A stretch of DNA of 64,000 bases from Fagopyrum homotropicum (GCA_033239125.1 BSWB01000001.1:25199501-25263500); one strand, 5' to 3'. Counted from the stretch's first letter, positions 22,401-33,208 are shown. The notes: generated by a model from the letters alone, not told the origin. Made by a program: numbers and translations.

Positions 22401-24741
22401 AATTCTACTTATCCGGTGATTGTGAATGCATCTTTGAATGATGATGAGCTTAATAGATTGTTAAATGAATTGAAACTGCATAGAAAGGCAATAGGATACA
22501 CCATTGATGATCTTGTTGGCATCAAGCCCTCTTTGTGCATGCATAGGATAATGATGGAAGATAATCATAAACCCTCTATTGAACATCAAAGAAGATTGAA
22601 TCCCATAATGAAAGAGGTAGTCAAAAAGGAAATCATTAAGTTGCTAGATGCGGGAATTATCTCCCCTATCTCGGATAGTAAGTGGGTTAGTCCCATTCAT
22701 GTAGTACCTAAGAAGGGTGGGATGACCGTAGTAACCAATGAAAACAATGAACTAATCCCAACCAGGACGGTTATGGGGTGGAGGATGTGCATTGATTATA
22801 GGAAGTTGAACATGGCCTCTAGGAAAGATCACTTCCCTCTCCCCTTCATTGACCAAATGCTAGAGAGGTTAGCTCAACATTCTCATTTTTGCTACCTAGA
22901 TGGCTATAGTGGATTCTTCCAAATCCCTATCCACCCCGATGACCAAGAGAAAACCACCTTTACATGTCCATGGGGTACTTTTGCATATAGGAGAATGCCA
23001 TTTGGGTTGTGTAATGCACCCGCCCCTCTCCAAAGGTGTATGATGGCTATCTTTTCGGAATACATAGAAAATATCATGGAAGTGTTGATGGATGATTTCT
23101 CTGTTTATGGTTCTTCCTTTGATGATTGCTTGGCTAACTTGTCATTAGTATTGCAAAGATGTGAGGAGACAAATCTTGTCTTGAATTGGAAAAAATGCCA
23201 CTTCATGGTAAATGAAGGTATAGTGTTAGGACACTTGGTGTCTAACCGTGGCATTGAGGTTGATAGGGCAAAAATTGAAACGATAGAGAAGCTGCCACCA
23301 CCTACCTCGGTGAAAGGGGTAAGGAGTTTCTTGGGGCATGCCGGTTTTTACCGGAGGTTCATTCAAGATTTCTCTAAAATTTCTAAGCCTCTCACTAACC
23401 TACTAATGAAGGATGTTGATTTTGTCTTCTCCAAAGATTGTCTTGAGGCTTTTTGTTGGTTGAAGAACGCTTTGATCTCCGCACCTATCATGCAACCTCC
23501 GGATTGGAGTCTACCATTTGAGGTCATGTGTGATGCAAGCAATGTAGCCGTTGGGGCTGTCTTGGGGCAAAGGAAAGATGGGCGCACTCATGCCATTTAT
23601 TATGCTAGCAAGACGCTAGATGAGGCCCAACTTAACTATGCCACAACCGAGAAGGAGTTGCTAGCGGCGGTGTATGCTTTTGAGAAGTTCCGCTCATATC
23701 TTGTTGGAGCGAAGGTCATTGTCTATACGGATCATGCTGCGATCCGTTACCTCCTTACAAAGAAGGATGCCAAACCTAGGTTGATTCGGTGGATCCTTCT
23801 TCTTCAAGAGTTTGATTTAGAAATCCGTTACAAAAAGGGATCCGAGAACTCCGTGGCGGATCACCTTAGTAGACTACCTCCCTTAGAGATTAAGAGAGAT
23901 GACATCCCGATTGATGACTCATTCCGGGATGAGCAATTGCAAATGGTGGAGGCAATCGTCTCTCCTACAAATGACGCCAAGGTTGTGGTGCGGTTCTTCA
24001 ACCGAGTGATCTTTCCTAGGTTAATGAACACCAAGGGTGATCATAAGTGATGGAGGGAAGCACTTCACCAATAGGAACTTTGGGACACTTTTGGCTAAGT
24101 ATGGGGTGACTCATAAGGTGGCAACACCTTACCATCCCCAAACTAGTGGCCAAGTGGAAATCTCCAACCGGGAGATCAAGGGGATTCTCGAGAAGACGGT
24201 CTCAAGGACGAGAAAGGATTAGGCTATGAAGCTCGATGATGCCTTGTGGGCATATAGGACCGCCTTCAAAACACCAATTGGCACCACTCCTTACAAGCTA
24301 GTCTATGGCAAGTCTTGCCACCTTCCGGTAGAGATGGAGCATAGAGCTTATTGGGCCATTAAGTGGCTAAATTTTGATCTCAAGGAGGCGGGAGAGAAGA
24401 GGTTGCTTGATATAAACGCCCTTGAAGAGATCCGGTTGGATGCTTATGAGAATGCCCGGATCTACAAGGAGAGGACTAAACGATGGCATGACAAGCGCCT
24501 CATCCCGAAGGAGTTGAGTGAAGACGACCTTGTCCTTCTCTTCAACACAAGGCTGCGGCTCTTCCCCGGAAAGCTCAAATCAAGATGGACCGGGCCATAT
24601 GTGGTGAAGAAAGTTTTTCCTCATGGAGCGGTGGAGATAGGAGGAGGTCATTGTGGTAACTTCAAGGTGAATGGGAATCGTTTGAAGAAGTACATCCCGG
24701 AAGCCCCGGTGGAAGTAATTGCCCCGCTTCACCTTGATTGA
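19485..24741 (+). pseudogene. Athila-type gag-pol, body 2 (four stops, one frameshift)
   Basis: The ATG at 19485 starts a basic segment, followed by a charged coiled-coil-like stretch (19590-19740) and a Pro run. TAA at 19827-19829 interrupts the frame before the capsid-like part from 19854, which includes the AWYQSIPQG...W-EM...FL-KFFPP block typical of Athila gag. Further stops: TAA 21273-21275 (Glu in body 1), TAA 22158-22160 (Glu in body 1), one inserted base near 24022, and TAG 24220-24222 (Trp in body 1). Protease DLGAS is intact at about 21530. RT (LMDDFSVYG near 23085) and RNase H are complete. The integrase has the same deletion of zinc finger and first Asp as body 1. After the frameshift, the late integrase runs to 24741. 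Confidence 0.9.
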
Positions 24742-26564
24742 AACGCTCTTGAGTTTGGTTAAGCTAATGACCTTAAAGAAGCGCTTAATGGGAGGCAACC
24801 CATTGGTACATATTTTTCCCTTTCTTTTTCTTGCTTTTGTTTAATCTCACTCTTGGTGTGCTTTGTTTTTCTTTTGTGTTTTTGGGTGCTAGATCTTGTT
24901 GATTGTCATGAGTTACAAGATGTTGGAGGTCATGTGAAGACCTCAAGGAGCTATTTAAGGTACAAGATCCGAGCACATAGACGAGGAGGAAATCACCCAG
25001 AAAAATCGGACTGTTCATGCACAAAATCGGCCGATTTTCCTGGGCTATGGGGCGATTTTTCCTCTGTATAAAGGAAAGTGATGATCTCCAATCAAGCATG
25101 AGTGGAGCGGACGAGGAACTTGGACGGCTTGCGATGCCAAGCGCGGGTTCCGACATCATAGTGAACATCAAGAGCTCTCTACCATCCTTGATCGATCATC
25201 CACCATCATCATTCGATGTGAACCGAAATACCAAAGCATCACCAATTTTACATTGTGAGGATTCTCTTTCACTTCTTTATTTAGTTTACACATTAGGGAC
25301 AATGTGTTTCTAAGTATGGGGTGGGGTTTTCATGATCACTTGCATGATTAGCATCTAGGATAGTTTAATTTTGTCACATGTTTCATTATGTCTTGCATTG
25401 TACATACATATTTCGAAAATTCCAAAAAATCAGAAAATTTAAAATTTTTTTAGTGCTTCTAAGGCTTTGATATGACCCTAATGATGAATCTTGTCTTGTG
25501 AATTGGCTATGGAAAGCCTCATGTGTTGATTAGATGATGCATATGTGGACTTGAAGTACTTATCTTGAATCCCATGAATGATTTGTGATCATGAATGTTT
25601 GCCTTGATTGAATTGAGTATTGAAAGTCGAAATTGCATGCTAGTTCTTGCACACCATCTAGGAATGAATGAGGCAATTCATTTTTCTCTACTTCTCATCT
25701 TGATCATGTTGCTTGAGCACCTCAATTGATGAAAAATTTGACCTCTTTTGACCCATCCGGGAATAGGAGCATGATAGTGTGTTGATGTGTGTGAAAAGCA
25801 AGTGTGGGGTGAAGTTGTTGATGAAAGAATGCTATGAATAAGAATGCTGAATTTGTTGTGAAAGTGTAGACAAAAACATAGGTTTGGGGACGTTAGTTTA
25901 AATGACAAGTAACTCGGTACACTTCACATAATCGGGTGTTGGTGCCTTGCCAAAGTCAAATAAACCAATAGTCCTAACGAGCTTTGGTATGTGTGCCCGG
26001 TGTGGATGCACCTCGAAAAATAGAAAAAGCCCGAGGATGGCTAATCACCAAGGTTTCGGCTTTTGTACACCAATGCCATTGTCTCAAAAATAAGAGAAAA
26101 GAAAGAAAAGAAAATGAAAAATATACACTTGAGGGAAGTGGAAAAGAAATGTGAAGTTGTGGTTGTTTAGTTCCTTTCCCGGATTAGCATCACATAACCT
26201 AGAAAATTCCCGCCTAATCACAACGTTTCTTGGCCTTCTATTTCACAAGTCCTTATGACCTAATTGCATGTGTGTAAGACTAAGTGATTTAGATTGGATA
26301 TGCTCATGATCATCTTGACTTCTTCATCTTTACACTTCATTGCATGCTATCAAGATAAGTGTAATTGTCTTTTCATGCTTTCATTTATTTGATACATAAT
26401 TGCTTGTCCATTGCCATGAAACATGACTATGAAGGTGATCCAATATTAGAAGCACAACTCCAAAAAGATTTTGCCATTTTTCTGCATACATAAATCATGT
26501 CATCTCTTAGTCTATAGTTGGGAATTTGCTCGGGGACGAGCAAACCTTAAGTATGGGGTATTTT
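24742..26564 (+). other. 3' untranslated region of body 2
   Basis: No gene seen. It is colinear with 15695-17517, including the TCGGCCGA palindrome (about 25022-25037) and the purine-rich run before LTR3. Confidence 0.7.
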
Positions 26565-28391
26565 TGATAACAAGATTTATGACTTAGGATTAGGTAATCA
26601 TTTAGATAGATTTCTCACTCATTCATGCACGTTTTGGCATTGGTTCATGACGTCTTCACTCAATTCATGCACATTTCTAGAAAAGACGTCTACACTACCT
26701 TTTATCGGTTTTGTAGGTATTTCGGGGGTCTTTCGGACATTAACCGATACATTAGAGGGCCAAGCCTCATGATGGTACACATCCAAAGCTTTGGAGGAGC
26801 ATAATTGGAGCAACAAGGGACACAAAGACCACTATTGGTGCAAGCAATGGATCAACTCATGGCTAGACGATCATAGCATTCTTCTGCTGAAGAAAATCGG
26901 ACCAACAAGCAGCTAAATCGGCCGATTTATTCCTATGGGTTGATTTTTAGGCCTTTGACAGCTTAAGCCACGTGTCCCACGATCTCTTGTCCGTCCTTGC
27001 TCTTGGTGGAGAATATAAGTGGTCCTGCAGGTGGTTGCTGAGCATCTCTCCTCTCCCACACTCTCATTCATAGCTCACCAATTTGGGGGAAAGATTGGAG
27101 GAGAAGAAAAGCTCCCAAGGATTGAAGGAAGAATTGAGAAGAACATCATTCTAGAGGTTTTGAGTGAGTTTTGAGTGATTGTTGGAATCTTGGATTGAAG
27201 AACTATTGCAAAGTTGTTAGGAACGTTTTGAATCCTCATTTGAGAGTTTGTAAGTCTTGCTACAACTTAGATTTAGTTGAGATTTATTGATTTTGCTTGC
27301 TTATCTTTCATTATCCATCTATGAGAACCATGTATCCTTATATGATGATTTTGGATCTTGATATGCATATTGTTGGCTAGTTTATAGTGATTCTAGAGTG
27401 ATGGTTTGATGGTTATGGCTTGGGTGATGATAGGATAAGCTTATATGTTAGTTTAGGATGATTAATATGCACGAAACTCACAACAGAAGGAAAAATCGGC
27501 ATGTTCATCAGATAAATCGGCCGATTTATCTGTAGAACAGCCCAATTTATTCTCCTGTTGCTCTTTAAATGATAAATCTAAATGCTAGGGTCCTTGGTTG
27601 TTTAAATCCTAGTGTTTATTAAGCCTAATTTAGCTTAGGATCACCTAATGCTATCAACCTAAGTGAGGGAAGAGATCTACCCGATGATTTCCGATCTTAG
27701 ATACCTTAGAAGATGAATTCTAGGTAGTAGTGAGCCTCATAAGCCGCTATTGGATCGAGTGTGCTAGGATTATTGCTTGAGATTTCCCTATTCCGAGACT
27801 TACCCGGTAAGGAGAGGGTTACCCCTTAAGTAGTATCTAGTTTGTGTGGAATTCCTTATTCTAACCCCTTGAGACCTACCCGGTAATAGGAGTTAGATGC
27901 GGGACTAGTGAAGTGAGAGACCTACCCGGTAATTGCTTCCATTAGTGAAACACTCTTCCCCAACACCGCAACTTATCCTTAGAACCTTTAGAACCTTGAG
28001 TCCAATGCCATAACCGGAATTCTTGACCTCTAGAATCTACTTTTCTCTCTTGATCATATACTTTGTGCTTTGTGTTACTTGTTTGTTTGCTAGCTTGAGT
28101 TGTTAGTTGTTTTATTACCTTGTTTGACTTGTGATCTTGTTTGATCACCACAAAAACCAACAAAAACATTGTGTTTTCCATTTTCTTTGTTCCTCATCTT
28201 ATCTAGTCTAGATTCACACTATCTTTGATCATTGTTTGACTCGATTTCACCTTAGTTTTTGTGTTCGACCTCGGAATACTATCCCTACTACAAACGTCCC
28301 GTACACTGCGGGTTCGCTAGGAGTTAGGATAAATATAACGAGTATAAATTTAAAGCTTATTGCGTGCACATCACACCATCTTAGCGTAACA
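26565..28391 (+). repeat. Athila-type LTR 3
   Basis: 1,827 bp. Ends TAACA at 28391 directly before target copy GTCGG. By eye it is closer to LTR2 than to LTR1. The long palindrome is perfect again (about 27505-27528). Confidence 0.93.
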
Positions 28392-28455
28392 GTCGGGACC
28401 CATTGTGAGGTCCTAACCTGTAATATCCCGGGTTCCGAGAATCCGGGGTGTTACA
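28392..28455 (+). mobile_element. Solo Tekay-type LTR, right end (unit A)
   Basis: The final 64 bp of the split solo LTR, ending GGGGTGTTACA at 28455. The first five bases (GTCGG, 28392-28396) are the target-site copy made by the Athila-type insertion. It is colinear with 43640-43703 in unit B. Confidence 0.9.
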
Positions 28456-28460
28456 CGAGT

Positions 28461-28610
28461 ATTCATCAAGAATCAACTCGATCGATCCACTTCAAGGCTT
28501 GATCGATCAATCTAGATCGACTCAATCCCTCAACTTTTGCCTCCATCTCTAAGAAGTAGTTGACGTTTCAGCTGGATCTAGATTCAGAATATTTCATTGA
28601 CGTGTCCAAC
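28461..28610 (+). other. Continuation of the split Ty3/gypsy LTR (unit A), gene-free
   Basis: Sequence to the right of the CGAGT target copy. It contains three ATCGAT/GATCGA words and a 21-bp segment absent from unit B (43704-43837). No LTR end is recognisable before the LINE begins. Confidence 0.4.
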
Positions 28611-29880
28611 GACGCATCAGGAGATAGTAGGGGAGCCTCCGGAGATCTTTTTATCAAGGGACAAGGTGACGTTAAAGTCCCCAACAAAGGCCCAAGGGGA
28701 TCCGGAGTTAAGTAGACTAAGCGTAACAATGCAGTACGTCCCAAAGACTAGTTTGGTCTTCAGGGATGTTGTTTGCGTAGATGAAGAAGCACTCGAATAG
28801 AGTAGGGGAGGGAGTGGGGTTTGCAACGGAAGGTTTGGAGATGAGGCAGTGAATGAGTTGATCATTGATGAAGTTTGGGTTAAGGTGAAGGGTATTGGAG
28901 TTCCACAACACCCAGATGCGGCAGTTACAAGCATAGGGGGAGTTTGAATGATGCTTCCAACTTGGAAGAAGGCGAGAGGACATGTGACTCATTCTAGTCC
29001 CCTTGATTCTGGTTTCAATGATGGCTATTACGTCAAGATTATGATGCTTGACAATATCCATGATAGCTCTTCTTTTTTAGGGTGGTTTAGTCCCCTAATG
29101 TTCCAAGCGTAAAGGTTGAGATTCATTGGGGGGCGATGGTGGAACCAGGGTCATCCTTGATGACTGACGAGGATAGGGTAGGGGATCGGGGAGGGAGAAA
29201 GGGGATGGGGTCTCAGGGAGCGCAAGAGAGAGTGTTTAGTCCGTGGGAAGGGGATTTGAAGAGGAAAAGCTAGGAGCAGGATTATCCGAAGGTAAGGGGG
29301 GGGGGGAGGGTAGAGTCGCAGTAGAAGAGAGCTCATTAGAGAGGTGAGCATGCGTGGAGGGGATCAACGACAGAGTGGAGGGTTTGGAAGTAGGGCTTAA
29401 AATCATTATGGATCAACGACAGAGCGGAGGGTTTGGAAGTAGGGCTTAAAATCATTATGGAGCCAAGGGCTTAAAATCATTATGGATGCGAAGAGAGGCA
29501 TTGGTGTGGGTAGAAGTGGTTTAAGGTAGGATCTTTGAAGCGATATGGGCCAAGGGCTTTCTTTGCCAAGGGCTTTGGGCGACCTTCAGTCCTACATTGG
29601 TGACCAAACACCATGCATGTAGGGCAATGAACCAGTAACCGGTCATACGTGACTCTTTGAGGCTCCATCGGGGCTATTAAGAAAGATTTCCCTAATCACA
29701 GAAGCTTTGACGTCCACCAAGATTCTAGCAAAACCGAGTCTATCCTGGTTTGCGGAGCATGAGTTGGTGAGAATGGGGTGCTGATGGTCAGTCCGATATT
29801 TGCAAGCATACGGGGAGACCAGAACCTATAGTTGAGGTCATGGAAAGATGCCCAAACAGAATGGACGAGAGACTGGAATA
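28611..29880 (-). pseudogene. L1-type LINE remnant: ORF1 tail and ORF2 endonuclease (unit A)
   Basis: Minus strand. ORF1 part (about 29880-29480): VWASFHDLNYRFWSPRMLA then VTYDRL..HCPTCMVFGHQC, the DUF4283-like segment and zinc knuckle of plant LINE ORF1. A Ser/Pro-rich linker contains a poly-G/C tract (about 29291). ORF2 begins near 29124 with LYAWNIRGLNHP, the start of the AP endonuclease; after a frameshift comes LDVIAIIETRIKG (about 29040) and, after another, FVGDFNVTLS (about 28660), which holds the catalytic D and N. Reverse transcriptase and 3' tail are missing, so this is not a simple 5'-truncated LINE. A 49-bp tandem duplication lies at about 29362-29459. Copy: 43838-45107. Confidence 0.82.
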
Positions 29881-30823
29881 ATCAATCCGATTTGAATATA
29901 ATATATATTATTTTGATTTGTTTTTCTAAGTAAGCATAATATCAATCCAATTTAAACACAAAACCAGAGAGCGTCCCGCGTGGACATTAGGCTATTACTC
30001 ATGTAGTCATGTACACGAGTAAACTGAGTTTTTTAGGCAAAAATGAATATCACATTCTCATTCTCACCCATACATTTTCGAAGTTCTACAACCCTTATTA
30101 TCACTTCTTATTATTGAGACGTGTCATTTTTCAGCAAATATCACCCACATATATAATTATAACGTGGTTTTATAAAAAAAAAACTATAGTCTAATTTTAA
30201 ACCTAAATCATCCCTACTAATTATAATCACATCTGATTTTATTTTTAATTTTCTATTCCAAATCCCACGTATACCAACTCAAACTATTTTTATGAGTTTT
30301 TTATTTATTAAAATCAAATTATAGTAATTATTAATAAGGTCATAGTAAAAACGTTATCTCCACTTTTTTTACTTATAAATATCAATTAATGTTTTTTCAA
30401 TTTTTCATCGACTATAACTAATAATTCGAATTTTTATTAATCAAAATATTTCTGATTTAGAAAGAAATAATTTGTATTGTAGCATATTCTAAATATTATA
30501 TAAAAATCCGCATAAGATATGGGTAAGGAATTAATTACTTAGATAAACGAGATAATATAATTTGTTATTAAGGAAATCAATCACGAAAGTATACTTGAAG
30601 AACATAATCTCAGTAATTTTCTAAAAGAGAACAAACTAAAATGAATTATAATAGAATAATACTTTAAAAAATTTCAATCTATTGAATAAATTACTTTTAA
30701 AGCTGACTTTAGAAAAACGGTCAACAGTGTAAAAAATTTCAACTGGAAAATTGGTCGAACAGTTATCGGGCAATGTCCGAGAGAGCGCGCTTATTCTTCT
30801 TCTTCTTCTCTTAATAAGAACGT
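29881..30823. other. AT-rich DNA, no gene seen (unit A)
   Basis: Very AT-rich, with no ORF of note. The uninterrupted CCACG at 30265-30269 is the empty site for the Tekay-type element of unit B. A TTC-rich microsatellite is at about 30792-30810, just before the inverted repeat. Counterparts in unit B: 45108-45493 and 56910-57464. Confidence 0.6.
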
Positions 30824-30919
30824 ATTTGAAATAAGCAGTTGGCAGGAATTTGTTGTGTGTTGAAACCCTACTTTCTCTCTTCTCTAAGATCTGTTGTTGT
30901 CTCTCTCTGGTAAACAGCG

Positions 30920-31273
30920 ATGTATATGCTAAGTTTTACGTTCACGGTGACGCTCGAGCCTGCGTATATGTTCCTTAAAATACTGGAGGCGATGCATGCG
31001 ATGCATTCATGGGCGTCGATGATCGTGTATAACCGAGATAAAATCATGATAGTTACTACGAATGAAGATATGACAGTACACGCATCGCTCAGAATGGAGG
31101 ATTCTGGTGTTGATTCTTCTGCAACCGATGACGGCGCCATTCAAGTCCATCTACATTCTTGGACTCGGAGTCTCCGTCCTGCAGTCATTCATCAGATGGA
31201 GACATTGATCCGGATTTACAAGAATGATAATTCCCCAAATCTTTTCTGCTTTGCCAGCAACGCGGATCTCTAG
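30920..31273 (+). CDS. 117-residue ORF in the left arm; possible sliding-clamp-like fragment (unit A)
   Basis: Open from ATG to TAG, after a pyrimidine-rich leader containing AAACCCTA. The peptide has alternating hydrophobic segments: an N-terminal strand (MLSFTFTVTLEP), a helix (FLKILEAMHAM), strands around IVYNRDKIMIVTT and VHASLRME, an acidic loop, then IQVHLHSWTRSLRPAV and IRIYKND..PNLFCF. By eye this order resembles the N-terminal domain of PCNA/HUS1/RAD9-type clamps, but no diagnostic residue settles it. The same frame in the right arm is frameshifted. The length is about half of a clamp protein. If real it is a truncated capture, not a working gene. Confidence 0.35.
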   Translation: MYMLSFTFTVTLEPAYMFLKILEAMHAMHSWASMIVYNRDKIMIVTTNEDMTVHASLRMEDSGVDSSATDDGAIQVHLHSWTRSLRPAVIHQMETLIRIYKNDNSPNLFCFASNADL

Positions 31274-31728
31274 CTTTCCCTGTTGGTATGATTAATATTC
31301 CCAGTAATTTGATGATTTTGAATGTGAGGAATCTTGAATTGTGTTTGTAGGAGATGATAATTCACCGATTGATTTGGGTAAAGCAATGTTTATGTTAGTA
31401 TCTTTTGTTCCTAGTAAACAAATTCAAGCTTAATAGAATTGGTTAAGAAATGGTAGTACACTAATCTATTGATTATGTTTATGTTAGTATCTTACGATCA
31501 TTAATCTATTGATTATGCCTAATAGAATTGGTTAAGAAATGGCAGTACACTAACATAAATCTAGAACCCTCAGAAGAGATTTGTTTACTAGGAACAAAAG
31601 ATACTAACATAAACATTGCTTTACCCAAATCAATCGATGAATTATCATCTCCTACAAACACAATTCAAGAACCCTCACATTCAAAATCATCAAATCCCCG
31701 GGAATATTAATCATACGAACATGGAAAG

Positions 31729-32010
31729 CTAGAGATGCGCGTTACTGACAAAGCAGAAAAGATTTGGGGAATTATCATTCTTGTAAATCCGGATCGATGC
31801 CTCCGTCTGATGAATGACTGCATGACGGAGACTCCGAGTCCAAGAATGTAGATGGACTTGAATGGCGCTGTCATCAGTTACAGAAGAATCAACAACAGAA
31901 GCCTCCATTCTGAGCGATGCGTGTACTGTCATATATTCATTTGTAGTAACTATCATGATTTTATCTCGGTTATACACGATCATCGACGCCCATGTATGCA
32001 ACGCATGCAT
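31729..32010 (-). pseudogene. Right-arm copy of the 117-residue ORF, frameshifted (unit A)
   Basis: Minus strand; the same protein from MHALHTWASM to the TAG stop. The N-terminal 25 or so codons are out of frame because one base is missing after the LKSLE equivalent. It pairs with the left arm in the hairpin. The unit B counterpart is 58281-58562. Confidence 0.5.
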
Positions 32011-32179
32011 CCCTCTAGGCTTTTAAGGAACATATACGCAGGCTCGAGCGTCACCGTGAACATAAAACTTAGCATATACATCGTTGCTTACCAGAGAGAG
32101 ACAACAATAGATCTTAGAGAAGAGAAGGAAAGTAGGGTTTCAACACACTGCAAATTCCAACCAACTGCTTATTTCAAAT

Positions 32180-33208
32180 TTCAACTCAAAAGCATTGCGT
32201 GCATGTTGCTATCATGTTTCCATTTCATATATGCTTACGGCTACAACACATAACTGCTCAAGTCGAACTTTTTGTATTGGAGTCTGCTCACCTGTCAATG
32301 TGTTTACAAAAAGTTAGTCGCCTATTACAATTTGTTCACTAAAACTGATGTTAATTGCTTCGGATCATTTATTAAGATTTTGTGAGATCATTAGATATCT
32401 TAGGATATATTGAATTTAATTTTGGAAGATTTTAGTAAAAATAAAATAAAAATGTGTGCAAGGAAAAAATAATTATGAGTTAATAAAAAAATATATAATT
32501 ATTATATAATTAAAAATAAGCAAATGTACAATGTTGAAGAGTACGATCATCTTTGTTTCAAAACGGTTTAAATTATAATCAAAGTAGTTATTTAAATTAG
32601 GAATCGGTAAATATAAATATAATACGTAAAAAAAATTTGATCGTTATCTAGAAAAAATAATAACGTACAAAAATTTTATCGTTATTTGGAATAAAATAAT
32701 TACATACAAAAATTGGAAAGTTTTATAAGGTAAAAATAAATCCTATCAAATCCAAAAAGGTTTTATTGTTATCAAGGAAAACGAAAGTTTTTTTAATTAT
32801 CAAGAATAAAATAATTAATAACGTAAAAAAATTGGAAACAAAGAAAAGTATTATTATGTAAAAAATTTTGATTGCTATCTGGACTAAATGAATAACGTTA
32901 AAAGGTTGGAAAATTTAATAACATAAAAATAAATCCGAATAAATTATAGATTTTGAACGGTGCCCGGAAAGCATTACAAAGGGAAAATATAATAGATTAA
33001 TAACGTTAAAAATTCGTAAAACTTAATAACAGAATATTTGATTGTTTTCAAGAATAAATTAGTAACGTAACAAAAACTAATTAAAGTAGAATTTGATCGA
33101 TTATCAAGAATAACTGACAGATTTTGAATGGTACATGGATGACGTTAAAAAGTCGGAAACATGAATAAATTAATAAAGTTAACTTGGAACCGTGAATAAA
33201 TTTATACC
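32180..33208. repeat. AT-rich degenerate tandem-like repeats (unit A end)
   Basis: No gene. From about 32625 the phrase AATAACGTAAAAA, preceded by GTTATC(A/T)(A/G)GAATAA-like words, recurs every 50-80 bp with heavy decay. It looks like an ancient minisatellite or several eroded copies of one short element. The same block is at 58732-59760. Confidence 0.45.

Larger units (their letters stand above)
9274..28391 (+). mobile_element. Tandem Athila-type retrotransposon with three LTRs and two bodies
   Basis: A 19,118-bp insertion with one target duplication, GTCGG (9269-9273 and 28392-28396). Order: LTR1 9274-11096, body 1 11097-17517 (6,421 bp), LTR2 17518-19344, body 2 19345-26564 (7,220 bp), LTR3 26565-28391. 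All LTRs begin TGATAACAAG and end TAGCGTAACA. Both bodies start with a tRNA-Asp primer site and carry an Athila-type gag-pol, with no envelope-like ORF. A single target duplication around three LTRs fits one insertion followed by unequal recombination between LTRs. Neither body can encode a complete polyprotein. Confidence 0.93.
30824..32179. repeat. Long inverted repeat with gene-fragment arms (unit A)
   Basis: The left arm 30824-31423 and right arm 31579-32179 are reverse complements of about 600 bp with roughly 94% identity by eye. They are separated by a 155-bp loop that holds a partial tandem repeat. A transcript across it would fold into a long hairpin, a potential substrate for Dicer-like enzymes. 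Each arm carries the same 5' leader, ORF and an intron-like segment (GTATGATTAAT to TTGTGTTTGTAG). The unit B copy is at 57465-58731 with a 66-bp loop. There are no terminal transposon repeats or TSD that I can see. Confidence 0.85.
1565..33208. repeat. Macro-tandem repeat, unit A
   Basis: First of three head-to-tail copies of one ancestral unit. It is 31,644 bp here, but about 12.5 kb once the 19.1-kb nested Athila-type element is removed. It is colinear with unit B from 33209. Unit A has private changes: a 234-bp loss at 4766/4767, a shorter solo LTR, and an 89-bp longer loop in the inverted repeat. The true duplication breakpoints cannot be placed because the junction A/B is identical in kind to junction B/C. 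Confidence 0.9.

Noticed and set aside
9274..28391. Two independent Athila-type insertions side by side
   Set aside because: There is only one target duplication, no host DNA between the bodies, and a shared middle LTR.
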